The position numbers and the translations under genes are program-made. A stretch of DNA of 64,000 nt from Halomonas sp. MCCC 1A13316 (GTDB lineage Bacteria; Pseudomonadota; Gammaproteobacteria; Pseudomonadales; Halomonadaceae). Below, in pieces: positions 8,008 to 15,604 of this stretch (position 1 is its first letter; every line of letters begins with the position of its first letter). The DNA lies in contig NZ_CP053382.1 of NCBI RefSeq assembly GCF_014931605.1, forward strand, positions 806,001 to 870,000, read 5' to 3'. Under the pieces are notes generated by a model. The model did no database searches. It had not been told where the DNA came from and saw nothing but the letters and a program-made list of their open reading frames with translations.

Positions 8008-8464
8008 ATGTTCCTATCGGCACAGGATATCGAAGCCCTTGAGGGCGCGAGGAAAGTACACTTCCTCAATGCGAAGGCTGCGCATCAACAAATCGCTGGG
8101 GGATGCCGTGGGCATGACCCAGCTCGGGATCCATCAGATCAGTGTGCCACCCGGTAATTTCTCGACCGAGTATCACTGCCATCGCTACGAGGAGGAGGCC
8201 ATCTATGTGCTTTCGGGACGTGGCGTGGCCACACTGGGCGAGCGGAAGCTACCGATCGGCCCCGGCGACTTCATCGGTTGCCCGACCAACGGCGTGGCCC
8301 ATGAGAAGTACAACGACGGCGACGAGCCGTTGGTATGCCTGTTAGTGGGCCAGCGGCTGGCCCAGGACGTATGCGACTACCCGCGCCAGGGCAAGCGGCT
8401 GTATCGCAACAGTGGCGAATGGAACCTGGTCGACCACACGGCCATCGAGCTTGTCCAGCGCTAG
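8008..8464 (+). pseudogene. Cupin domain protein, frameshifted near codon 24
   Basis: The natural start is ATG 8008, behind GAGGAGG. It reads MFLSAQDIEALEGARKVHFLNAKA, the usual N-terminus of this family. At about 8078 the frame must shift by one base to continue RINKSLGDAVGMTQLGIHQI. The rest is a standard cupin: STEYHCHRYEEEAIYVLSGRGVATLG, then IGPGDFIGCPTNGVAHEKYNDGDEPLVCLLVG. A chance ATG at 8039 restores the downstream frame and could make a 141-residue protein with an altered beginning. The metal ligands (two His, Glu, and a later His) are intact. It is either a recent inactivation or a sequencing error. Confidence 0.7.
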
Positions 8465-8536
8465 TTTCCCGGTAAGTAAGGGCTTACCGGGGCGCCAGCA
8501 CAATCTCGCTGAATGGAATCCGCATCGCCACGAGGG

Positions 8537-8564
8537 GGCCTGTCGGATAGAAGACCGGCAGGCC
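8537..8564. terminator. Probable intergenic terminator hairpin
   Basis: A 10-bp stem with one G-T pair (8537-8546 with 8555-8564) and an 8-base loop lies between the cupin stop and the convergent rhodanese remnant. No U-tract follows on either strand, so termination may be weak. Confidence 0.45.
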
Positions 8565-8585
8565 CTGGCGGAGTGCATCGCCCCA

Positions 8586-8727
8586 TCAGGCCGTGGCAAC
8601 GGGTAATTGGGCTTCCTCCCAATCCGCCTTGCCTCCCTGGTAAACGGCAACGTTGGTATAGCCCATGGCCTCGAGCTGGTTGGCCACCATGTGTGAGTTC
8701 TGGCAGGTCGCGCTGGCGCAGTACAGG
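8586..8727 (-). pseudogene. Rhodanese-like domain, C-terminal fragment
   Basis: The reverse strand reads LYCASATCQNSHMVANQLE, then AMGYTNVAVYQGGKADWEEA and a stop at 8586. This is the last third of a rhodanese domain, with the Cys-containing active-site loop in CASATCQNS and the conserved Tyr-X-Gly-Gly-Lys-X-Asp-Trp. No start and no N-terminal half are present. The fragment ends where a plus-strand LysR fragment begins, near 8727. It probably arose by the same deletion that removed the LysR helix-turn-helix. Confidence 0.75.
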
Positions 8728-9489
8728 GGGGTGCGGCTGTTCGACCGCTTGCCCCATGGCTATGTGCCCACAGCGGCGGGCGAGATGCTGCGCAGGCACG
8801 CGGAGCGGGTGGAGGAGGAGGCGCAGGCCATCGAGCGTGAGCTCGGGGGGCACGACGTGAAACTGTCCGGGCGGGTCGTCGTCACCACCACCGATACCCT
8901 GGCCAATGCGTTGCTCGCCCCGGTATTCCAGGGCTTCGTCGAGCGCTACCCGGGCATCGGGTTGGAACTGTTGATCGACAGTGCCTTCCTCGATCTGGCC
9001 CGGTGTGAGGCGGATGTCGCCATTCGTCCGACGCAGGCGCCGCCGGAGAACCTGATCGGCCGCCGGCTGGGCACCATTCGTTGGGGGGTGTACGGCGCAG
9101 GCGACTACTTGAGGGACCGTCCTGCGCTCGAGGATCCGTCGCGTCCGGAGGGGCATCCCTTTATCGGCGGCAACGAGATGATTCGCCATCTCGCCAGCAG
9201 CCGATGGTTGGACGAGCGGGTGCCGCCGGAAGCCTGCGTGTTGCGCACGAACTGCGTCGTCGCGGCGCTAGGGGCCGCCCGGGCCGGCACGGGACTCGCC
9301 GTGGTGCCGCACTACATGGCTCGCCAGGAGAGCGAGCTGGAGTGTGTGCTGGCGATCGGCCCGGAGGTGGCGACAGACCTGTGGCTGCTGGTCCATCCAG
9401 ACTTGCGTCACAGCGCACGCATCCGCGCCTTCATGGCCTTTGCGGTCGAGGCGATCAGGCAGCGGCAGGCCGAGCTGGAGGGTCGCTAG
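8728..9489 (+). pseudogene. LysR family regulator lacking its DNA-binding domain
   Basis: The frame carries VRLFDRLPHGYVPTAAGEML, the end of a LysR winged helix. The linker helix and a full effector-binding domain follow (GRVVVTTTDTLANALLAPVFQGFV to IRAFMAFAVEAIRQRQAELEGR). The first 40 or so residues with the helix-turn-helix are gone and replaced by antisense rhodanese sequence. An ATG at 8665 or the internal ATG codons could give a protein, but without a recognition helix it should not bind DNA. The body is undamaged, so the deletion may be recent. Confidence 0.78.
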
Positions 9490-9543
9490 CGCCGGCTCGA
9501 GGCGGTTTACGTGTTTGGCATGGTGCTCGCTGGCCGTGAGCAC

Positions 9544-9894
9544 TCACGGAGTTTCGTGACGTTCGCGGCTATCGGCAGGCGCCTGTTCGCGTTCGTTCAT
9601 GCCGTAGTCGCGCAGCACCGTGGCCACGCGCAGTCGGTAATCGTCGAAGACCACTTCGCGGCCCTGGGTCTGGGCAGTGCGATGGCGTTCGAGTTGGCGC
9701 CACTGGGCGACGGCTTTTTCGTCGCGCCAGAAGGAGAGCGAGAGGATCTTGCCCGGCTGGGTCAGGCTCTCGAAGCGCTCGATCGAGATGAAACCATCGA
9801 TTTCGTCGAGCAGCGGACGCAGACTGGCTGCGATGTCCAGGTACTGGTCGCGGCGGCCGGACTTGGGGATGACTTCGAAGATAACGGCGATCAT
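9544..9894 (-). CDS. Antibiotic biosynthesis monooxygenase (ABM) family protein
   Basis: A 116-residue dimeric alpha-beta barrel protein. It starts MIAVIFEVIPKSGRRDQYLDIAASLRPLLDEIDGFISIERFES, continues GKILSLSFWRDEKAVAQWRQLERHRTAQTQGR, and ends FDDYRLRVATVLRDYGM. The FWRDEKAVxxWR...HR motif is characteristic of the ABM group that contains cofactor-less monooxygenases and haem-degrading relatives. No substrate can be assigned. The ORF is intact and monocistronic, in contrast to its damaged neighbours. Confidence 0.85.
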   Translation of the reverse strand: MIAVIFEVIPKSGRRDQYLDIAASLRPLLDEIDGFISIERFESLTQPGKILSLSFWRDEKAVAQWRQLERHRTAQTQGREVVFDDYRLRVATVLRDYGMNEREQAPADSRERHETP

Positions 9895-10047
9895 TGTGAA
9901 CTCCTGATTCAGACAGTTAGAGGCATCGCCACATGAGGCTTGGTTTCAAAATGTTGGGCTCCACCCGCAGGTGCTGCTCACGGCTCACCGGCTATGGTAA
10001 ATGGACGCCACTCGTATTGGGACCAACGAGTGGGGAAGGAGACCTAC

Positions 10048-10313
10048 TGGCGAAGCCATGAACGTGACGGAGCGTGGGGAGGCCTGGTTTGCCAATTCGG
10101 TAATGACCTCGCTTCCCTGCGCAAGCGCCGCCGCGCTTTGCCTATCCCTGCCTCGACTGGAGCGAACGGCAATATCATCTCGGGGGTGCTGTAGGGGCCG
10201 CCATGGCCGAGCGCATGCTGGCACTCGGCTGGATTGACCGGCAGAAGCATTCGCGGGTAGTGAGTATCAGCGAGATTGGGCATCAGGCGCTGATGCAAGA
10301 GTCGGGTTCGTGA
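10048..10313 (+). pseudogene. ArsR-type regulator remnant with at least two frameshifts
   Basis: Three frames must be stitched to recover the C-terminal half of a long ArsR-type regulator: VTERGEAWFA, then FGNDLASLRKRRRA, then FAYPCLDWSERQYHLGGAVG followed by AAMAERMLALGWIDRQKHSR up to the stop at 10313. The CLDWSERxxHLGGAxGAA stretch is diagnostic for this subfamily as I remember it. The N-terminal winged helix is missing. It is non-functional. Confidence 0.7.
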
Positions 10314-10470
10314 ACGCCTCGTAGCAGATGTGGTCAAGCGCTGCGATTTCATCGTAGCCGCGATTCAAGAACTGCACGAAACAGAAGCCGTGACCGAAAG
10401 GGTCGGCCATCAGTGCGAGCTTGCTCCAGTCATCAGGGCGGTGGCTGCTCCTGAGTGGCGCCGGCTGCAA
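10267..10470 (-). pseudogene. VOC family protein, C-terminal fragment
   Basis: The reverse frame holds DDWSKLALMADPFGHGFCFV followed by QFLNRGYDEIA, the last strand pair of a glyoxalase-like VOC protein with its late Asp-Pro-Phe-Gly. Homologues normally end around GYDEIA. Here the frame runs on, antisense to the ArsR remnant. The first 90 or so residues are absent, so only a relic is left. Confidence 0.6.
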
Positions 10471-10542
10471 TGGCTCGCTGCACCGCGGCTTCGATCTCCG
10501 CCGGGTGCAAGCCCCACCGCCAGCGCTGGTGGGGTAGTGCCG

Positions 10543-10746
10543 TCAGGCTGGGTCAACCAACCCCGAATTACCCTCATTGCTAGGCCGGTTCACCGCATAA
10601 TGCTCGATTAGGCCGGTACCCAAGTGGCGCACCATATACCGAACCATCTCACGGTCGATCAAGTCCGGGTCAAACCACGGCTTGAAGCTTGCATCGTCGA
10701 GAATCAGTGACCTTCGGTCGTGCACATCACGCAGCCCAGCGAGCAA
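10543..10746 (-). pseudogene. SOS-response-associated peptidase (YedK/HMCES) C-terminal fragment
   Basis: The reverse frame reads DVHDRRSLILDDASFKPWFD and ends with a segment beginning IEHYAVNRP and finishing GLVDPA. This resembles the end of YedK/HMCES proteins, which crosslink to abasic sites through an N-terminal Cys. The catalytic Cys2 and most of the SRAP domain are missing, cut off where an IS66-like remnant begins. It is inactive. Confidence 0.6.
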
Positions 10747-11060
10747 TCATCCCGCTCGGCGTAGTTGCCGGAAAGGCGATCGGCTTGCGTGCCTGCTGGT
10801 GTTGGTAAGAATGGCTGGCGACCGGGACCGGTAAGCAACCGCACTACCTTGCCCGCACGCGGCACCGTCAGGGGCACAAAATACAGCACGGCCAGTAGCT
10901 GGCACTGGCGCTTCGCCTTGCAGATCCAAGTCAAGATGAGGTTGGTTTTGAGCGGGTGCTGCAGGACAATCTTTGCAATCGAGGCGTTATCCTACAGGCA
11001 GGACGCAATGATCTTGGCATAGCACGACGAGGTATAGCGGCGTCGACGACGGAATTCACA
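10747..11060 (-). mobile_element. IS66 family orfA remnant (degenerate)
   Basis: The reverse strand encodes a decayed copy of the helix-turn-helix orfA that survives better at 14945-15307. Aligned blocks are YAKIIASCL, stop, DNASIAKIVLQHPLKTNLIL, then TWICKAKRQCQLLAVLYFVP. An in-frame stop replaces a Gln or Gly codon and many substitutions have accumulated. No tnpB or tnpC follows. Confidence 0.7.
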
Positions 11061-11084
11061 TTCGGTGCTCGGGATGTCAAGAGT

Positions 11085-11150
11085 AGGCGCCCACTCTTTT
11101 GTTACGTGGGCACCCATTGTCACCGGTAAAGGCTTTTTGCGGAAGGTGTG
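11085..11150 (+). repeat. Degenerate copy of the 75-bp IS-associated repeat
   Basis: The segment from GCGCCCACT through ACGTGGGCACC to GCGGAAGGTGTGTTCA matches, with substitutions, the reverse complement of each unit of the tandem repeat at 14803-14940. It adjoins the IS66 and IS30 remnants. Confidence 0.55.
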
Positions 11151-11299
11151 TTCAGCAGCCGTTTTAGTAGATCGACTTTGTTATCTACTGGCCGTGCATG
11201 CCTCTGTTCGTGAAGCGGGCCTAACGGCACGAGGCGAAGTTTCGCATCATTGCCAAGTGGTCGAGGCGTGGCGGTCTCAATATCCAAGTGCAACGCTAT

Positions 11300-12159
11300 T
11301 GCAGGGTGGGCGGACCCGATCAATTTCTTGAGCACCTCGGCACAGTCCTCCAGTGGCGTTCGCCAACCCAGTGTCTTGCGAGGCCGCGTCCGCGTGTTCA
11401 GTGAATCGGCAATGGCATCGAGTTCTTCCTGGCTGCAGACCGAGAGATCGGTCCCCTTCGGCAGATACTGCCGCAACAGGCCATTGGTGTTCTCGTTGGG
11501 GCCCCGCTGCCATGGGCTATGGATATCCGCGAAGTAGATCGCCTTGCCAGTCTTCTGGGTAATCTCGGCATGTCTCACCATCTCGCGGCCTTGGACGTAA
11601 GTCATGCTGAGACGCAGAGAGATCGCGGCACCTCGTGCAGCATGTCGCTTAACCCAACGGCGGCTGCTGTGGCTGTTGTGCCATCCACTTTTGCCAGGAT
11701 GACCAGGCAAGTGGTGCGCTCCACCAGGGTTCCGACGGCATAGCGGTTATTGGCGCCCATGGTCAGGTCGCCCTCCCAGTGCTCCGGCATCAGACGATCT
11801 TCGATCTCCGGTGGGCGCAGGTGGATGCTGACCAGTTCCGGAATCTGCTGGCGATCTTGACCACGACTGCGTGGTCAACGCTTGCCCTTGCCTTGTCTCA
11901 GCTCCTTCTTGAGCGACCCGCGGCATGACGTAGATCGCGTTGTAGATGGCTTAGTGGTAGACTTGGAGGTCAATGTCATCAGGGAACATGCGTCTCAGTG
12001 TGTGTGGGCATACTGCTCCGGTGACCATTACCGGCACAGCAAGTAGACCGCCAACTCGAACAGCTCGTTGTCGGGCTGCAGCTTGGGACGGCGACGAGGC
12101 TGACAATGCGTCAGTCGGGCTCGGTCTTCAGTAGAGAGATGGCGATAGCAGTGAGTCAT
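11300..12159 (-). pseudogene. IS30 family transposase, frameshifted
   Basis: From ATG 12159 the reverse strand reads MTHCYRHLSTEDRARLTH, the IS30 N-terminus. Stops and frameshifts follow (for example a stop after YLLCR). It then reads [20 protein letters not shown] and [20 protein letters not shown] (Asp of the DDE catalytic core), then in another frame [20 protein letters not shown] and [17 protein letters not shown] (later catalytic Asp and Glu). It ends near [14 protein letters not shown]. The length fits one IS30 transposase, but it is clearly dead. Confidence 0.82.
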
Positions 12160-12409
12160 GGCGGCACCATATCGGATGGTCAGTGTTGCACTTGCTCATT
12201 GAGAACTCCCGTTCTATGAAGAACTAGAGCGTCGTATGGCCATGTTGGCCGCCTGAGGAGGGCACCATAAACCAACTCAAGCTGATCATTGGCGAAGTTA
12301 TCGGCACCTATAAGAGTTCCATTTTAGCTCGCGCCGCTATTGCCCAAACGCCTCTGCGAGCATCGCTTCGAGCCAAGGGAGTACTGACGCTTCCTATCTT
12401 GTCGGATGG

Positions 12410-13375
12410 TCATGAGGAGAGCTGAAACTCCTCTGCGCTCATCCAAGGAGCGGCTGTCTTGAGCTGGGGGTATATCTCGGAATGGAAGAGCTCCTGAATG
12501 GTCTCGGCCATCAACGCTGGCAAGCGCCCCATCTCACCCTGACGTGCTATCAGATATATACTTCGGTAGTGACGGCTGTTGTCGAGCGGGTGCAAGGAGG
12601 TCCCCTCGAGTCGATGCAGGCTTTGTGCAAGGCAAAGGGCGCTGAGAATCCCCCAGCCGTGCCCGTCCTGAATGAAACGCATCAAGGTATGTGTATCGTC
12701 GGTCTCGTAGTTAACTTTAGCGACCAGTCCCATGCGGCGTAGCACCACTTCAGTATAGATGCCGATGTCGTTGGCTCGCCCGTACTTGATGAGCGGGCTG
12801 CCGGTGCTGAGGCTTTGTAGATTCACAACCGCCGAGCTGATCAGGTTATTAGGAATAGCTACAAGCATAGGGTCGCGCAGCAGGCGAAAGCGCTCCAGTT
12901 GCTCGATGCCATCAAGGGGGTCGTTGGAGATCAGGATATCGGTTTCCCGATTCAGGAAGGCGTTACGCAACTGGTTGGTCAGACCACTGCGCAGGGTCAA
13001 CCGTTCGACCTGCTCGCGGAGCTGGCCAAAGAGCTGACTGCCGAAAACCTCCGATAAAGAGGTGATCATCCCTAGACGGCATTGCACCAGCCCCTTGTCT
13101 GCTGAGTCACGCACCAAGGCATTCAGGCGGCGCAACTCGCCGAGAATGCTGGCGGCGTTCTGTCGCAGGACTGTGCCCGCAATGGTCAGCTTGACTGGTC
13201 GGGTGCGACGCACCACCAACTGGGTCCCGAGCCGTTCTTCCAACTGTCGCAACCCTTGCGAAATGGCCGGTTGTGTAATATGCAAGCGAGCGGCGGCATC
13301 ACTGAGAGAGTCGGACTCGGCAATGGTAACGAAAAGGTGTAGCAGGTGAGTATCAAGCAGCTGGTCTTGGCTCAT
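12410..13375 (-). CDS. LysR family transcriptional regulator
   Basis: A complete 321-residue LysR protein. The N-terminal winged helix is DTHLLHLFVTIAESDSLSDAAARLHITQPAISQGLRQLEERLG, followed by the linker helix and an effector domain (GLVQCRLGMITSLSEVFGSQ onward). It is divergent from the carbon-nitrogen hydrolase gene, with 123 bp of AT-rich DNA between them. LysR proteins normally control a divergent neighbour in response to a pathway intermediate, so it probably regulates the hydrolase and perhaps the downstream oxidase/TRAP operon. The effector is unknown. The gene is intact although IS relics lie on both sides of the regulator-hydrolase pair. Confidence 0.88.
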   Translation of the reverse strand: MSQDQLLDTHLLHLFVTIAESDSLSDAAARLHITQPAISQGLRQLEERLGTQLVVRRTRPVKLTIAGTVLRQNAASILGELRRLNALVRDSADKGLVQCRLGMITSLSEVFGSQLFGQLREQVERLTLRSGLTNQLRNAFLNRETDILISNDPLDGIEQLERFRLLRDPMLVAIPNNLISSAVVNLQSLSTGSPLIKYGRANDIGIYTEVVLRRMGLVAKVNYETDDTHTLMRFIQDGHGWGILSALCLAQSLHRLEGTSLHPLDNSRHYRSIYLIARQGEMGRLPALMAETIQELFHSEIYPQLKTAAPWMSAEEFQLSS

Positions 13376-13412
13376 GGTAGGCCGTAAATAGTCATAAGTT
13401 ATACCGTATTTA

Positions 13413-13457
13413 ATATTTGCTTAATCAATCTATGGTAGTAGTAAAACAAGCAAATAT
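13413..13457. promoter_or_regulatory. 10-bp perfect inverted repeat between divergent genes
   Basis: ATATTTGCTT at 13413-13422 is repeated in inverted form, AAGCAAATAT, at 13448-13457 with a 25-base spacer. It sits midway between the LysR start and the hydrolase start. A spaced, AT-rich inverted repeat in a divergent gap suits a LysR binding region. That function is inferred from position only. Confidence 0.45.
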
Positions 13458-13498
13458 GGGTAAATATCTGCGCGAAGTGAAATGCCGAGGCTAGGATC

Positions 13499-14350
13499 AT
13501 GAACAAACAGAAAGTGTTGCACGTAGGTGCCGTGCAGATGAATCCCTTGCTAGGGAATGTAGCAAGCAATATTATGCACCATCAGGAATGGATTGAACAG
13601 GCGCAGGCCGAGGGGCTCGAGCTACTGGTATTCCCGGAGTTGTCTCTGACGGGCTATGGGTTGAAGACGGCCGTGCCCCAGGTGGCCATGGAAGCCGACG
13701 ATGAGCGCCTGCACGCCTTGGCGGCTGCCGCCGGAGACATGCAGGTAATTATTGGTTTCGTAGAGGAAGCTTCGCCAGGGGAGTACTGCAATGCCATGGC
13801 CATGCTGCAGCACGGCGAGGTGGTGTCCGTTTACCGCAAGATGATCCTGCCGACTTATGGCGGCCTTGAGGAAGGCAAGTGGTTCTCGCCGGGGCGAAGA
13901 TTAGTCTGCAGTGAGGTCCAGCCAGGCTGGAGGAGCTCTTCGCTGATCTGCGAAGACTTGTGGAATGCTGGGGTGGTTCACTGTGCCATGATGCAGCGCC
14001 CAGAGGTGCTGTGCGCCTCAGTGAATTCTGCTTCTGGTATTGTCAGTACCGAGTTTTCTAATGAGGATGGTTGGCCTCTCAATCTTAAGTTCTATGCCCA
14101 CTTATATGGTACACCGGTGATCATGGCCAACCGCTATGGTCCGGAAGGAGAGTCGCTTTTCTGGGGCGGGACCTCCATCTACGGCCCGCGGGGTGAGCTG
14201 CTGGCGCTGGCCGAGCCGGGAGAACAGTTAATCAGAGCCGAGCTATGCCGGGACGCAATTGCCGCTGCGCGCTTCGATCATCCGACCCACCGTGATGCCA
14301 ATACGCCACTGATTATTGAGTTGCTTAGGCAGCAGCAGGGCATTTCCTGA
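13499..14350 (+). CDS. Carbon-nitrogen hydrolase (nitrilase superfamily amidase)
   Basis: A 283-residue nitrilase-superfamily enzyme with the full catalytic triad visible. Glu47 is in LLVFPELSLTGYG, Lys114 in VYRKMILPTYG and Cys151 in SLICEDLWNAG. The NSASGI stretch near residue 180 and WGGTSIYGPRGELLA near 230 are usual family features. Members hydrolyse amides, N-carbamoyl compounds or nitriles in the cytoplasm and form dimers or larger spirals. ICEDLWN is closest to the NAD-synthetase-type and omega-amidase-like branches, but no firm substrate follows. It is likely controlled by the divergent LysR gene and may act with the oxidase and TRAP transporter beyond the IS relics. Confidence 0.87.
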   Translation: MNKQKVLHVGAVQMNPLLGNVASNIMHHQEWIEQAQAEGLELLVFPELSLTGYGLKTAVPQVAMEADDERLHALAAAAGDMQVIIGFVEEASPGEYCNAMAMLQHGEVVSVYRKMILPTYGGLEEGKWFSPGRRLVCSEVQPGWRSSSLICEDLWNAGVVHCAMMQRPEVLCASVNSASGIVSTEFSNEDGWPLNLKFYAHLYGTPVIMANRYGPEGESLFWGGTSIYGPRGELLALAEPGEQLIRAELCRDAIAAARFDHPTHRDANTPLIIELLRQQQGIS

Positions 14351-14440
14351 CGGCTCAGCTCGACGACTCTTGCTCCTTCCTGTTCGAGCTACCTGGCATC
14401 TTTCGGTCACCCTTGTTCATCCTCTACCGGGTGACCATCC

Positions 14441-14640
14441 CCCCAGAAACCGGTCCACCGTCAATGTGAGATTTCCGCTACGTTTATCCTGATAGCAGGA
14501 GGTCTTGCGATGAAGCGTAACCGACATACTGAAGAGCAGATCATCAGCATTCTCAAGGCCCTCGAGCGCGGCGTCCCGATCGCCGAGCTGGTCCGCTAGT
14601 ATGGCGTTGCCACCGCGACTATCCGGCGCTGGCGGTACTG
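14441..14640 (+). mobile_element. IS3 family left-end and orfA remnant (copy 1)
   Basis: This is an IS3-type left end (CCAGAAACCGGTCCAC, then GTCAATGTGAGATT) followed by orfA from ATG 14510: MKRNRHTEEQIISILKALER, then GVPIAELVR, a stop codon, and YGVATATIRRWR. It stops abruptly near 14640 at an ISL3 relic. The first 80 or so bases are nearly identical to those at 20840-20919 but in inverse orientation. Confidence 0.8.
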
Positions 14641-14685
14641 TGCAGAAGTCTATGATCGTCCGTACACGCGTCACAAACTTCTGGT

Positions 14686-14802
14686 TCATCGCACTTTGCC
14701 GGGAAACGCGGCGCGGTTCTTCAGGAAGAAGTACGCCGTTTCGGTACCCGTAGCCCATCCTCTTGATGACCTTGATCCGGTTGTTCGTATCCATCCAGTA
14801 AG
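14686..14802 (-). mobile_element. ISL3-like transposase C-terminal remnant
   Basis: The reverse strand reads YWMDTNNRIKVIKRMGYGYR and, after a frameshift, ETAYFFLKNRAAFPGKVR and a stop at 14686. The MGYGYRxxxYFFLKxRAAFPG ending is typical of ISL3-type transposases. Only about 38 codons remain. Confidence 0.65.
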
Positions 14803-14940
14803 ACACCTTCCGCGGACGGCTCTCGCCAGCCACATTAGGTGCCCATCTGTTAATAAGTGGGTATCCGTCCGGTGAACACACCTTCCGCAGACGGCTCTCG
14901 CCAGCCACATTAGGTGCCCATCTATTAATAAGTGGGCAAC
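14803..14940 (+). repeat. 75-bp tandem repeat, two units
   Basis: Unit 1 is 14803-14877 and unit 2 is 14878-14940 (partial). Both begin ACACCTTCCGC and contain CGGCTCTCGCCAGCCACATT and AGGTGCCCATCT, then TTAATAAGTGGG. There are only two or three differences over 60 or so bases. They lie directly upstream of the IS66-type orfA. A degenerate third copy is at 11085-11150. Confidence 0.85.
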
Positions 14941-14944
14941 TATC

Positions 14945-15307
14945 ATGACTTCTTCTAGCACCGAGCGTGAGATTCGTCGCCGTCGTCGTTATGCCCCCGA
15001 GTTCAAGGCCAAGATCGTCGCGGCCTGCCTGCAGGGCAACGCCTCGATTGCCCAGGTCGCCCTGCAGCACGGGCTGAACACCAACCTCGTCCAGACGTGG
15101 ATCCGCAAGGCCAAACGGCAGAGCCAGTTACCGGCCGTGCCGGACTTTGTGCCCCTTCCTGTACCGTCAGCAACGGCTGACCTGCCAGCGCCGCCCTCCA
15201 CCGCTGGCGAGATATGCATTGAGTTGCCCTCGGCAAGAGGCACGATCACCTTGCGAACTCCTGCCTCAGAACTGGCTACCAGTCGGCTAATTACCCGCGA
15301 AGGGTGA
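14945..15307 (+). mobile_element. IS66 family orfA (TnpA-like helix-turn-helix protein)
   Basis: An intact 120-codon orfA. It opens TEREIRRRRRYAPEFKAKIV, with the helix-turn-helix ACLQGNASIAQVALQHGLNTNLVQTWIRKAKR, and ends in the usual variable region. IS66 elements need orfA, tnpB and the large DDE tnpC; only orfA is here. CGCTTAC at about 15316 could be the trace of an IS66-type right terminus, so this may be an internally deleted element. It is better preserved than the copy at 10747-11060. Confidence 0.8.
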
Positions 15308-15604
15308 TCGCCGTTCGCTTACGGTCAAGCGGCCGGAGTTATTTATCAAGCGGGTGGTCAATCACACGGGACCAGACAGCTAGACATATTTCAAAACATT
15401 CGCAGAAGGCGATTGTCCAGTAGACCTTCGGCGCAAAAGGATGAATCCAAAGGGGTGGAAGTTAAGTTTTGCTTATTTAAGTTGATAAAAAGTGCTTAAA
15501 ATGAGTTTTTAGAGTAGTAATCCTTATTTAGTTGGTTACATTGGGCACATGCAGTAGAAGCTTAGCTGTCCAATAGACGGATGAAGCGATTAACGCTATG
15601 AAGG

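Noticed and set aside
14803..14940. Tandem repeat as a CRISPR array
   Set aside because: Only two long units with no regular short spacers and no cas genes; better explained by IS termini.
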